The translations under genes and the position numbers were made by a program. Positions 36,201 to 47,357 of a stretch of 64,000 nucleotides of DNA are shown piece by piece. The stretch lies in assembly GCA_973895155.1 (NCBI GenBank), contig OZ316896.1, positions 8,680,001 through 8,744,000 of the forward strand, in the 5' to 3' direction. This DNA comes from Marsupella aquatica (taxonomy: Eukaryota; Marchantiophyta). The notes beneath the pieces were generated by a model. That model saw only the letters and a program-made list of their open reading frames with translations, was not told the origin of the DNA and ran no database searches. Each line of letters begins with the position of its first letter. Positions within the stretch are counted from its first letter, which is position 1.

Positions 36201-37388
36201 TCGGTCAGCATTTTGGCATAGGATTGCTCATCCATCTGGATAAATGAATGCAGGGCATTGTGTGGAAAATCTATCAGGTGTCCAGAAATATACATGTATG
36301 CCTATTTTAGGATTCAAAACAAAAATCTTCACATACAATGTGAGAAGCAAACTTTTCTTTTGCAAAGAGAATATAGGGGGAAAAATATGCAAAAATAGGA
36401 TAAGATGAGTAGCAGGCACACACTGAGACTTGCACGGGTAAGTGCAAATGGAATAGAACAACAAGGGCGGCAAGGTAGGAAAGTCCTTACACAACCTTTC
36501 TTATGAATATCATGAAATCAGAATGCACAATTAACACCAAAAACCTCACATCAGTGACTAAACTAAGTGAAGTCAATAGTAGTGGGATCCTCAAGAGTTG
36601 ATTGTGTATCTCAGAGCACAGTTGATTATCTCAGAGCATGGTCGTCAGGAATAATAGGAAAACACCTGGGAATATATAAGGAAGGCACGGGGCCAGGATG
36701 GTACAATTCAAAATACAGCCTGAGGGAGGATGAAGCATGTACCCTGAAGGAGAAGGATGGAGGGAGAGAGTTTTGTGTGGTAGTTTGTGGCCAGGAGGGA
36801 GGGAGGGTTGTGGAGGCAAAGACTTTGTTCAAGTCTTCATGAGACCAACGAGCTCTGTGCTCACGGACCTGGTAATTACCAATGTCAAAGAGAATTGATC
36901 CTCAGTTGACTCAATATCTTGATCATTCCTCCTGTAGAGTAGTATTGCCAACTACCAGGTTCATCAATAGTGTAACTAGAGTAGATGAAAACAAGGGCTC
37001 ACAACTTTACATACAGTAATAAATTCTTGTTTCCTCAGTTGTGAACTTGTGCCTTTTGCAGGCAGAACTGACAAACATCCATACTTTAGGTTTCACTTTG
37101 AATCATTTGGGCCCCACTATGTCTATCTACTTTCTGTTTGCTATTTGCCTTCCTTGGTCATTCATTGCTGACAGGCTAAAGGTGAGCAATCTGGAAAATT
37201 ATGCTCTGGTTTTGAACTTGAATAAAATTAAACCATGGACCCCCAAGTTCATCCAAAGAATGTGTAACTGTGTGATGAAGTGAAATTGTTTTATTTTGAG
37301 AAAATGAAAGAAAGAAGTAAATGTTTTGTTTAAGAAAAATATTTTTTTGATATAATATTTGATCCACGTAACAGTGCCTAAGTCCCCT

Positions 37389-37685
37389 CTAGTTGGAATT
37401 GTATTTGCGCTTCAAAGAAGCGCCCACTGTCGAGGTCTCATCCCTGTTCTGAGTGGGGACGTCGGTGATTAGACCTTCCTCGCTGCTCCTCTGCAGACGG
37501 TCGATCAGCGTCTGTGCATTGTCTTTGGTCAAGTTGACCAGCATGTCGATTGGCATCTTGAAGTCGTGCCTCAGCCTTGTCACCTGGGTCAGGTGCGCTC
37601 CCTTGGTATGCTGAATGTCTTCGTGTGTCGCCTCCTTCTTGGTCAGCTGGTCCTCATTGAAAGGTACTCCCATGTACCTGAGCAC
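37389..37685 (-). CDS. Unassigned frame at the 3' end of the Helitron
   Basis: A 98-residue charged frame that I do not recognise. Its last codons lie inside the hairpin at 37407-37423, and its TAG stop is part of the CTAG at 37389-37392. It could be a Helitron accessory frame or a captured fragment; coding is unproven. Confidence 0.25.
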   Translation of the reverse strand: MLRYMGVPFNEDQLTKKEATHEDIQHTKGAHLTQVTRLRHDFKMPIDMLVNLTKDNAQTLIDRLQRSSEEGLITDVPTQNRDETSTVGASLKRKYNSN

Positions 37686-37722
37686 CTCTTTCTACACTCA
37701 TGTGTTACAATTTGTGGTTGAG

Positions 37723-38016
37723 TTAGTACATTGTTGTTCTTGAACATTGTGAGATGGATTTGAGTGGGAGTCTGAGCTTGTTACTTGTCGCTGGTCTCTC
37801 GTTGTAGAGTTCCTTGAAATCTTTGAAGAATTTCTTGTGGTTGTCTATCAATTTTGACATGTCTATCCTGCCAATGCTGGAGTCCCATTCCGAGGCCTCC
37901 ATTCCCATACCATCTGCGTACTGGATCTGCTTTGTCGTGGGGATGTTTATCTCAAGACTGTGGTCCCTTGTAGGCAGCTCACGCATGATCAATCGCGCCA
38001 GCTCGACTACCGTCAT
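37723..38016 (-). CDS. Unassigned frame downstream of the helicase
   Basis: A 97-residue frame on the same strand as the helicase, with an EINIPTTKQIQYADGMGMEA segment and a Lys/Phe-rich stretch. No family is recognised. It may be a C-terminal continuation of the Helitron protein separated by stops, or an accessory frame. Confidence 0.25.
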   Translation of the reverse strand: MTVVELARLIMRELPTRDHSLEINIPTTKQIQYADGMGMEASEWDSSIGRIDMSKLIDNHKKFFKDFKELYNERPATSNKLRLPLKSISQCSRTTMY

Positions 38017-38301
38017 GGGCTGTAGTGAAAGACCGACAAACTGTTAGTTGGTGTAAGTGTCATGTTAGTTGTTATCAATTTCTTTAGATGTGTTTTTCCT
38101 CATGAATTTAATAGTGGTGAAGAGATCGGGAGATGGATTATAGTGGTGTTACTGTCGTGATGTTTGTCTTGGTGGCTGGTGCGATCGTCTCAATGTGCGC
38201 CGGCTCCCATGGATGTGCCTGGGATGACTTCCTGGCCTTGCTCTGTTTGCTGGTCGACATCGCTTCACCATGAACGGGTAAATCTTGGGATAAGCAAAAC
38301 A

Positions 38302-40050
38302 CTATGAAGTCAACGGCCTGAGATTTCCAACAATGCGCATGAATGACCTGTTTGTGACTCTACTCAACATGACATAGACTAGCCCGGGTGCAAATGCATT
38401 ACTTATGTCCAACACGACCTTGTTGGCTACCGTGCATCCTTGGCTTTTGTGTCTGGTAATTGCATACTCGAGCATCAAAGGGAACGTGGATTTCCTATAG
38501 GTCTCGAGTCCTGAGAGAAATTTGTTTTCATGCATTGTGCGGTTCACTTTGATGAGGCAATGGTTGGAAGCCAGGTGGACAGAAATAGTCTTTTTGCCGT
38601 TGGCGTTGGTTGTGATGTCCTCAATGACTATGTCGTTGCCATTGACTACATGTTGGGCAAGGTCGATGTTGTGTGTGAGAATCACCTTGCATCCAATTGC
38701 CGCGGTTGAGAGTGTGTGGAAGTTGGAATCTTGGATCCAAGCATTTGTTGCATCATTGAATGGGGCGTTTGTGAGGTTAGGAATGTCTACGATGTCCTGC
38801 GGTGCAAAGTAGCTTTGTAGGGCCAGGTTGTTGTAGTTGTTGACGGAGTCTCTATGCGTGCATATGACGGTCATAAAGGCGTCCATGAAGTCTAGCGCTT
38901 TGGTTTTTGAGTCTATGTAGCATTTTGCGAGGCAAGCCTCAATTGATTCTTGGGTGGGGAGCTCTGTCCGGATTGCATCGAGGAACTCCATGAATTGTTG
39001 GTCCGTGCTTTGCCTGAGGACTATGCTGAGGTGGAACTTTTGCATGGACTCCTAATATGGCAATGCTGATATATGGCACAATTTGCATATGTTGTTTGTG
39101 TGATGGTTGCACACTAGAGGCAATTGGCACACGTCACCCACTAGGATCACCATGCTCTTGAAAGGGTCGGCGGTGCGATACTCATCTTGGAATGTCTTGT
39201 GGAGCCTCGTGGAGATACACCGTAGTAGTTTAGGCGTCAGCATGCTGGCCTTGTCTATGACAAAAACGTTGAACTTGTTTCTCAATGTCTGAAAGTATGG
39301 GCTTGTGATGTGGAGAGGTCGGAGCTCTCCGTGTGTGGGAATGTTGAACAAGGAATGCATAGTCACTGTGTTGGAGTTGAGGTTGGTTGCGGCCGTGCTA
39401 GTGGTGGCACACATCTTCACCAACCTTCCTTTTGATCTCCAATACCTATCCATGTGCGCTATGAAAAAAGTCTTCCCTGAGCCCGGGTTCCCGTTGATCA
39501 TGAACAGTCCGCTTTTGACGTCCTTGAGTGCCTTGAACACTTCCTTTTGGTCTGGAGTCAAGTTTACATTTTGGATTTCTTCATCTACAGTGGTGGTGGC
39601 CATTGTTGGTGGTACGACATTGGAAGGGCCTGGCTAAAATGTGGCCACTTCCCTAAAAATTTCAGGAGGAAGCTTGCCGTTCAGGTCCTGCAATAGGTGC
39701 GATGTGTGGTGGGTCGAGTAGAGGTGCGATGCACAGTACTCAAGAACCAATTGGTGTATGCCATCTACATTGTTGATCAACTTGCAATGGATGCACTCGT
39801 GTAGGTAGGTCCAAGTGTCGCTGAAGGGTTTGAGTAGAATTTCTCCTTTGGCACAAAACCTTACGACCTTCAACAGGTAGTTGTAGAAGAAGCCATTCAT
39901 CTTGTAGATCGGATGGTACTCCAAAAATCTCATGAGCCGGTTTGTGCAATACATGAAGTTGCCTTGTAAGTCTCGACAAACATAGTCAATGTTGTTGCTT
40001 TTCTTGTCAGTGAGGACCTTGTGATTTGTGAAGTAGTCATGGAAGGACAT
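38302..40050 (-). pseudogene. Helitron PIF1-type helicase with TAG interruptions
   Basis: A continuous frame broken only by TAG at 39634-39636 and 39052-39054. Motif I (Walker A) GNPGSGKT is at residues 38-45 counted from the Met at 39603. Motif II reads VIDKASM where the family has DEAS, so the catalytic Glu is Lys (changed base at about 39252). Motif III is LVGDVCQLP. The C-terminal part has the PIF1 signature ITRHKSQGCTV and YVMLSRV. Both interrupting stops fit CAG to TAG changes (for example ATF-stop-PGPSN). The helicase would have unwound and displaced the strand during rolling-circle transposition. Confidence 0.85.
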
Positions 40051-41053
40051 ATCAAAGAGTGCCTCGGGTCTCTATGCGTACAATGAGTTAGATGTAAACA
40101 TATCCCCAACAATTTTCTATAGATGGCTGATCTTAGCTCAGGAGGGGAAGAATCCATGTATAACACTGTCTCTGAGTGATGTATGATGTTGATTTTGAGG
40201 CATGTCAGAGCCGCCTCTATGGCGCACACACTTTGAGAAAGAAATGCTCCACTGACCAACTTTAGTTGAATTTCAGTCAAGTCGTCCAAGCCTAGGGTAC
40301 GCGCGTCGTCTAAATTCAACTTGAGAGATCCCAACGGCTCGCATTTGATGGCGTACTTGAGCAAATAGAATGACCAGGCTGCATTCGTGATGCGTTGGAG
40401 GTTCATGTGCGCACCCCATAGCAATAGCACCAGCGGATGGTACGGCACGACATTTTGATGGTGGTCACTTAGTCTGAGGTACCTCCATCTGGCTGTGGTT
40501 GGATTTATCGTGGCAATCCTCTCAGCATATGTCTCTTGAGGGAATCCCAATTTGCAATATCGTAGACCTGTTTGGTGTTGCGCCTGCAAGCATAAGCCAG
40601 GCTTGCAAAAGTGCATTTGCTTTGTCACCACATTCTGATACAGATTGTTCTCTCTTCTGGATTTTTGGGCCCCTTGAATCTATCCAAGGCTGCATCAAAT
40701 TTTCCGGGAATGTATGCAACTATCTTGTTTGTGACACAATCGATGTCAGATTCCTCCACCCATAGCACAGTGTGTGTATGTAGTGATCCTCTTCCCTGCA
40801 ACTCATACTTGATGATGTAGTGCAGCACCTTGCCAAGTATGGCACTTCTCGACAAAATGTAATCCTTGAAAATTTGTTGTATTTGTTCAAGGAAAAGGAC
40901 AGCACATTGGACTGGACAGTCTTTCCACGAGAACGAGCGATTCATTCTCTTTGCTACGGTTTCCAAATTTGCTATCTCTGGCCATCTTGTATCGTTGAGC
41001 TCGTCACAAGTCAGCGTTAGGAAGAAATGTGGCAATCCCCATTTTCTTGCCAT
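39930..41053 (-). pseudogene. Helitron Rep (HUH endonuclease) domain, frameshifted
   Basis: Two overlapping frames (41053-40625 and 40631-39930) make up the Rep core. The first holds GLPHFFLTLTCDELN and the metal-binding HUH motif in GRGSLHTHTVLW (H92 and H94). The second holds YLRLSDHHQNVVPYHP and the tyrosine region FYLLKYAIK, the typical Helitron nicking site with two Tyr residues. A frameshift near 40628 separates them. Rep would nick and join DNA at the element ends. Confidence 0.82.
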
Positions 41054-41273
41054 GCACTTTAGTCATTGAGATGTTTTTTGTGCCACGCTGGGCTTCCGGG
41101 AACGGCCTGGGTGATTGTCTTCTTTATCAACATTTTGTAGATATCTTTCTCAATGAAGTGTGGGAACTTCTAGATACTTAATGGACAAGTATTCCTTTTC
41201 TATCATTGTCGCCCTGCTCATGGACGCTATCTGGCTGGCCTGTCGCAGCTGGTACATGATGAGCAGGTACAGC

Positions 41274-42324
41274 TTATACAAAGTGAACACATTGAACAGC
41301 TATATATTGGGTTATGCGTTTCATGTAGTCGATCAAGCTAAGCTGTCCTTGGTGGAATCCCTTGGAGTGCACAGACAGGAAAGGGAACCTTGCGGTCTCC
41401 AACATCAATTTTGTATTGATTTCTCTGATAGCCCTCAACATTGGTCTTGACTTCTTCTTTTGTGCACATTTGCTTGTGAGCGTAAATGGTGCCGGAACGG
41501 AAGATTTGGCAATTGCGCTAGTGTGAAGTTGGGATTGTGTACGTGATGTCCTACAAGATGTGTAGATCAGGGTCAAAGGGGTCAAAGTTCATAGATCTTG
41601 TGGTGATTCCTTTTGCCCATTTGTCTTTGAGGATGTCATCGACAGCCTCGAAACTAAGGATGCAGAGTCCAAGCAACGGTTCCGACAGCTCGACCAACAA
41701 CACGTATTGCTTGAAAAGTTTGTTCTTAGTCAAATTCAATTCCATGACCTTGTAGATCTGCAACATGATCTCATCTTTGTTGTCACACTCCAAGGTCTCC
41801 AGTTTCCAAGATATCAAGGGGCTGTCTAGGAGGCTTTTGTTCTTATAAAAGCCAGAATGGAAGCCATGGAACTTTTGTATGATGCCTAGTTGACAGTCAA
41901 TCAACAATAATAGTTGCATATAGAGTGGCTTTGCAGCCAGGATATTGATCGCGTACTGTGGAGACACAAAAGTGTTTATCTGAATCCTTTTGGGATTTTG
42001 AGCGCATGTTATGCAAACATTCACTTTTTCGTCTTGGGTGTCAATGTATTGGTTCATGAAAGCGTTGCATATCCCGTAGAGTGTGACACCGATCTTTTGA
42101 ATGGTGGTGAATGTCATATCGTATTGCCATACCGCACAAGTCCGCACATTCCGCAGACCCTCATGTCTTGTACCATCTTTTGGCAGACTGTTTGCCATTC
42201 TTGTAGATACAATTGGGCCGAAGCCCATCATTCCTTGATAGTACGGGCTTTGCAATTCAGCACGGGCGGATGTGGCACGCTCCCATGCTGTGTCTCTCCT
42301 CTCAGATAATGTACGGCGCGGCAT
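41274..42324 (-). pseudogene. N-terminal region of the Helitron protein
   Basis: The frame 42324-41551 (257 residues) has a C-X2-C pair (VCITCAQNP) and hydrophobic blocks like the region ahead of Rep in Helitron proteins. It ends at a TAG, and the continuation SVHSKGFHQGQLSLIDYM, which resembles the region just before Rep, sits in another frame (41585-41274). Assignment rests on position and partial resemblance. Confidence 0.6.
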
Positions 42325-42453
42325 TTACTTGCAGACCTATGCATATCAACAAGAAAGGGTCAGGGTTTATGCAAGAAGACGGTCTTCCTTGAAATGTCAC
42401 ATGGGAAGAAATGACCAAAATTGTGATCCTAGCATTGCAAATATAGCCAATTC

Positions 42454-42712
42454 AAGGTCAAGAGAATGAGTTTTGTGCAAAGCACAAAGAAAGAATGTAA
42501 GTGATGACATATAATCAGGTGAACAAAACATGTAGAATCATGTAGCAACTTGGAAGACATGGAAGTTCCATATTTGAGGTCAAGAGAATGAGGTATGAGA
42601 GAAAGAATGTAAGTGATTGCCTGTATATAATCAGGTGAACAAAACATGTACAATCATGGATCAACTTGGAAGAGATGGAAGTTCCATATTCGAGGTCAAG
42701 AGCTAGAATGAG
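42454..42712. repeat. ~120-bp tandem repeat, about 2.2 units
   Basis: GAGGTCAAGAGAATGAG-type boxes recur at about 42454, 42576 and 42692, with ATAATCAGGTGAACAAAACA and TGGAAGTTCCATATT between them. Confidence 0.85.
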
Positions 42713-42807
42713 GTATTTCCTTTCACAGACAAGGGGCAAACCAAACATTCCAAACCAAATGGTCAGGACCTTTGTCTACATGTTCCCAACTTATATATAT
42801 ATATATA

Positions 42808-43041
42808 CAAGCCCTATGCCAGTGCTTTGCACTGTGCAAGGAGGGCAGGCCCATAGGGATTGGCCAGGGGCATTACGGGGCAGCGGGAAGCAAATATGTG
42901 ATAGGGGTGTACATTTCTCTCATCAATGGTGAGCAAAAACAGCTAATCAAATCCAATGGCTGTGGATCTTTCCCGCCCAAAAGCTTTTTTGTATGGGGAC
43001 GGAGGACGAAAAAAGGCAGGATCCCTTATTATAGTTGTAGA
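42808..43041 (-). mobile_element. Small Helitron-like element, 234 bp, variant CTTG end
   Basis: On the minus strand it starts TCTACAACTATAATAAGGG and ends with stem AGTGC, loop AAA, stem GCACT (42821-42833), then GGCATAGGG and CTTG, followed by host T. The right copy of the duplication (around 45358) shows the uninterrupted ACTTATATATATATAAGTGG, so the insertion is A|T without a target duplication. The last four bases deviate from the usual CTRR. Confidence 0.65.
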
Positions 43042-43426
43042 TAAGTGGTCTAATGAATTAAAAGTTGTAATGTCTTTGGAGAAGGAAAGTGAGTTTTCCT
43101 CTACCCTAAGTTGTGGATGAACGGGTTATGTATTACGACACATTTTGCTCTATATTCATCCATAAGGACAAATACTAAAAACATAATGAAATTGCGTACT
43201 TTCAAAGTAAGGGACTTTGTTTTATGTTGATATTTAAAGCTACAACATTCACTAGCACTAATACCTATCTCAAGGTGAAAATTTATCTTCTAGGTCACCC
43301 GTCTAGGAAAGCCTACCAACTAAAATACAATGAGTAGACAATGACTTTCTACTACAAATATAAGATTAATTATTATTTTATTGTATGTGTGTTAATGTCA
43401 TGTTTCTATATTGATGATATAATAAA

Positions 43427-43843
43427 CTAGCCCCGATTACCCGTTCTTTGAACGTGAATAGCGGAGAGTACAATAAAAGAAGTATCAAAATATATTTTTG
43501 ATTCATATTCTTTGAAGATTAATGAAATGATAAAAAACCCATCATTTTAATAGTCATATATAATATATCATTCTCCTTGATGTCCAGAGGCTTTTTGTAT
43601 GCACATCCATGTTCTATGCACATATGTTGTGGTGGGGCCATATTACCTATATATTTTTAATGTAAATATTTAAAAATTATCACATAAAACTGGCATGTAT
43701 ATACATCATAGTCATGATGTCATAAGTTTTTCTCATGTATATGATGACCATGCACATGATGACCATAGAGTTACGGTCTAGAGGCTTCACTCTAGACCCT
43801 AGCTTGTGAAAAGTAGGCTGCAGTTCGCGCTTTATTAGTAAGA
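43427..43843 (-). mobile_element. Non-autonomous Helitron, 417 bp
   Basis: On the minus strand it starts TCTTACTAATAAAGCGCG at 43843 and ends with stem CGTTC, loop AAA, stem GAACG, then GGTAATCGGGG and CTAG at 43430-43427, followed by T. Host bases at the junctions are A and T. It is homologous to 7547-7882 along most of its length. The right copy of the duplication lacks it, though that copy also lacks about 38 bases of flank, so this empty site is less exact than the other two. Confidence 0.78.
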
Positions 43844-44270
43844 TTGATTCCATAGTAGGGTCGTTAGTATTTCACTTGTTATTCTTCTTAGTTTTGTTTT
43901 AGTGTTTTTTGTGTTTTAATTATATTTTTTATATAAGCGATAAAACAAACTGATGGCAAAGTAGGTTTGATGTTTACTCTTAGCATGATGTCTTGGTTTA
44001 TAATTTTCTTAAGATTACTTTAAAAATATTTTCAATTAAATTCACATTTATAACACATGATTGTGCTGTGAGATTGTCAGTCAACTATTTGTTGTTGTTA
44101 GACTAATGTTTTATTAACGGTTCTTTTAGCAGTTTTTAAGGGAGTTGAGTTGTATAGAATCATCACTAAACATCAATAAATGTGGCTCGTATTGCAATTT
44201 GCTTTCCAAAGCGTTGATGTGTTGTAATCCACCTATCAAGGTAAGAGATAATAGAATGACACTCATAGTA

Positions 44271-45324
44271 AAAAGTCTGGAAATTATCAACCTATAAGTG
44301 GCTTGTAAACAGTCTGCGAAATGATGAACAAACAACAACAGATGTTCAAGAAGCAATCAATGATGATATTGTAATTGTGAAATGAAGACTTCTATAAGTT
44401 ATTTCATGAACTCATAGTTGTAAAATCCTTCTAGAAGAATAGGGAGTTCATGTCCACCCTAACTTTTGAATGAATAAGACAAGGTATTCACAAGATACTA
44501 AAGAGAAATTCTTGCATAAGTATCTCATTTCTCCTCCAACATCATGTTGAACTATGACGTCTTTCACAACCACCATACAACCATGACTCATTCCATGCAC
44601 ACGTAGTCGACACAATCTCTACGTGGTTCACCTCTTCTCTAAGGCTACGTCCACACGAACACTCAAGCTTTATTTCAAGAGTAGACGAACACACATGCTC
44701 TCCCTCTTCCTCAAGTTGCTCCATTACAATGAGTAAGCACACCACACACCAACGGCTTACACTAGCCCTGGTATATACAAGGTCACACACAACTAACCTA
44801 ACCTCAGCTAAGACCCTAACTGTGGTTAGCCTAAGTACCGTAACCTTTGAGTCACAAGACTAAGAGCGATCCTTAACATATCAAGCATACCCAACTTTCC
44901 AGACCAAACATTGAGGACCCTTATGAGCATGGCTTTTGGAGTCGTTAGGTATCTCAAAACTGAAGGGCTGTATTCCCAGTCCCAAAATATGAGATTCATG
45001 TTTTTTTTAATCAAAATCCACTTTCCAGCTTATACCCAAACTTTAGTGTTTTATACTTTTGGATGATCTATTGCAAACTGTCATACTGCCAAAGAACAAG
45101 AAGTTTCCATCAGGGAGACGTTGTGACAAAGGAAGGAGAGCCAGTTAAGGGAAGACAATGGAATTGAAAAATGAAAAAGTGAGTCTGCCATGACTTTGTT
45201 AGACAAGGTGTTTCTAGTTGGGTTCGGACATTAGAGCGTGGCTGTGTCATCACTTAGTCTCAATGTAATTGCGGGTGTAATTGTGCTAAATTCAGACTCA
45301 CTTTCCTTCTCCAACTTAGACATT
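44271..45324. other. Spacer between the two duplication copies
   Basis: Holds a solo LTR (44545-44878) and otherwise no recognisable gene. Around 45293-45413 an imperfect inverted pair (ACTCACTTTCCTTCTCCAA against GGAGAAGGAAAGTGAGT) is centred on the TATATATA at the edge of the right duplication copy. Confidence 0.5.
44545..44878. repeat. Solo LTR related to Copia B
   Basis: 334 bp, TGTTGA to TTAACA, sharing with the 344-bp Copia B LTR the blocks CACGTAGTCGACACA, TACGTGGTTCACCTC, GGCTACGTCCAC and GAGTCACAAGACTA. The flanks CATCA and TATCA look like a decayed 5-bp target duplication. It is clearly older than the Copia B LTRs. Confidence 0.75.
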
Positions 45325-45987
45325 ACCTTTGTGTAGTTGTTCTCAACTTATATATATATAAGTGGTCTAATGAATTAAAAGTTGTAATGTCTTTGGAGAA
45401 GGAAAGTGAGTAATCCTCTACCCTAACTTGTGGATAAGCTACAACATTCGCTAGCACTAATACCTATTTCAAGGTGATAATTTATAGAGGTCGGATAGCC
45501 TACCAACTAAAATACAATGAGTAGAAAATGACTTTCTACTACGAATGTAAGTTTACTTATTATTTTATTGTCTGTGTGTTAATGTCGTAGGGTCGTTAGT
45601 ATTTTATTTTTTCTTCTTGTTAGTTTATTTTTAGTGTTGTTTGTGCTTTAATTACATTTTTATATAAGCATGAAACAAACTCATGGCAAAGTAGTTTTGA
45701 TGTTTAGTGTTATTACGATGTCTTGGTTTATAATATTTTAAAGATTGCTTTACAATTATTTTGAAGTCAAGTCACAGTTATAACACATAATTGTGCTATG
45801 AGATTCTAAGTCAACTATTTGTTGTTGTTAGATTATTGTTATATTGACGCTTCTTTTTAGCACTTTTAAGAGAGTTGAGTTGTATAGAATGAACATACTT
45901 GTATTACGGAACAGCAATAAATGTGGCTTGTTGATGTGTAGTAATCCACCTATCAAGGTAAGAGATAATGAATTGACACTCATAGTA
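45325..45987. repeat. Right copy of the large direct duplication
   Basis: The uninterrupted partner of 42768-44270; it preserves empty sites for the two Helitron-like insertions. It has no coding motif. I considered LTR status, but no TG/CA ends or target duplication were seen. Confidence 0.85.
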
Positions 45988-46801
45988 GTTAGAAATTTGA
46001 TTTATATAGTCGTTCTCAAAAACTCCATTTCAACAAATCCACATCATCAAGCTAATTAATCAGTGTACCTGCCTAATAGAGGATGACTTCATTTTTGCAA
46101 TCTTTCACTAGTGCCCTGAATTCTAGTAAAGCAATACTCTGATTCCCTTGCACTTCCAGATGTTTTGAGTATTAGTATTAGTTCCCATATTTGAACGTAA
46201 CTAGAGATATAAATAAATATTTGAACATAAATGCCCCATATTGTTGATTTGGTTCATTATTTGACAAAAAAACATTTTATAGCTAAGCTTTCAAACTGGT
46301 ATGTTGTGACATGGCGTAAAGCCTTGAAGACGCATGGATTAGTATGCAAATTCACCTCAGTAGCAACTGGTCGATGGATTACAGATGGCTCTCTTCTGTC
46401 CAGATTCAGCCATTTTGGGGGGTTTACAATAAATGAGAAGTTTACTTAGAAAGATAGTAAGCTACCACTTTTCAGTTCCTGTCTTATAGTCTGCTGGCTC
46501 GCATTTGCACATTATAGTTGACATGACTCAGCAGTCCCAATATAGTAATAGGTACGAAGCTTTTCTTCACTATATCCAACAGTCATGCATGTACAACTTA
46601 AATATAGTAACAGGTACGAAGCTTAGTTTAGCCTTGCTTTGCGCTTCATAGAATAGAATAGAGTTTTAATGTCATTTTATTTTTCAATGTCCTTCTTTTC
46701 CCGGTGCATCCCTTGTATTTTTCATACTAGACCTACAAAAGAAAGATTCTAGTATTAGAATTTGTTTTCTCTATTTTGTTGTTAAGATAGTACATAGTAA
46801 G
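45988..46801. other. Gene-free stretch before Copia B
   Basis: I see only a repeated AATATAGTAAYAGGTACGAAG at about 46541 and 46602 and no supported gene. The target duplication TTTAT of Copia B lies at 46802-46806. Confidence 0.5.
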
Positions 46802-46806
46802 TTTAT

Positions 46807-47150
46807 TGTTGAGCATAGACAACATTCGTAACAGCAAGCCCATGAACCATCCAACGCACAATAGTCGACACAGAGAGATACGTGGTTCACCTCCACACGA
46901 GGCTACGTCCACGGGAACACACAAGAGCTTTACTGCACTCTAGGCCGACCGGCCATACCAAGCATCCACAGCACAAGCTCTCCCTATCTCTCAACTAGCT
47001 CCGTAACAATGAGCCTAAGTTCCACCAGGGTCTGGCATCAGCCCTAGCTATATGCACAACAGCACTACCGCTAACATTAGCTAAGCCCTAACCCAAGTTA
47101 GCCTAAATGTAGTTAGCTCATGAGTCACAAGACTAGAGCAATATCTAACA
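46807..47150 (-). repeat. 3' LTR of Copia B
   Basis: 344 bp, TGTTGA to CTAACA; partner of 50945-51288. Confidence 0.97.
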
Positions 47151-47165
47151 AACTTCCCCTTGACT
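47151..47165 (-). other. Polypurine tract of Copia B
   Basis: Read on the minus strand, GTCAAGGGGAAGTT abuts the 3' LTR. Confidence 0.8.
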
Positions 47166-47357
47166 CTTGTCTTGGGGACTGAACTAAATGCTACCATATG
47201 GAATCATCAGCGGGAAATTCTAGACAATCACCAAACCAGGTCTCCCCCTAAAAACCACAAGGGTTAACTAAGGGTTAACTAGAACTAAGCCGTAGCCTAA
47301 CAGGAATGAGTAATCCATATACAAATAGTCACACATTGCTAAATAACTCTACGTGCA

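Larger units (their letters stand above)
30600..37388. other. Gene-free region
   Basis: Apart from the repeats listed separately, I recognise no gene. Short frames at 30846, 32101, 35340 and 36567 (plus strand) and many on the minus strand lack domain motifs, splice structure or neighbours that would support them. Confidence 0.45.
37389..42324 (-). mobile_element. Decayed autonomous Helitron coding region
   Basis: Read leftwards from 42324, the fragments follow the order of a Helitron RepHel protein: an N-terminal region, Rep (HUH endonuclease), then a PIF1-type helicase. The Rep part changes frame several times and several stops occur, so the element is dead. Its terminal TC and CTRR ends could not be fixed. 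A perfect hairpin GCGCTTC-AAA-GAAGCGC at 37407-37423 with CTAG 14 bases beyond it looks like a Helitron 3' end but is followed by A instead of T. Two unassigned frames lie between the helicase and that hairpin. Confidence 0.8.
42768..44270. repeat. Left copy of a large direct duplication, twice invaded
   Basis: Matches 45325-45987 in the same orientation: CCTTTGTSTA, AGTGGTCTAATGAATTAAAA, GCTACAACATTC, ACTAAAATACAATGAGTAGA, TTGTTGTTGTTAGA and CCACCTATCAAGGTAAGAGA occur in order in both. Relative to the right copy, this copy carries insertions at 42808-43041, at about 43117-43237 and at 43427-43843. Confidence 0.88.

Noticed and set aside
37389-37392. CTAG as the definite 3' end of the large Helitron
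   Set aside because: The next base on the element strand is A instead of T and the spacing from the hairpin is 14 bases, so the terminus stays unproven.
42768-45987. The two direct copies as LTRs of a retroelement
   Set aside because: No TG/CA ends, primer site, polypurine tract or target duplication; the spacer has no retroelement coding.
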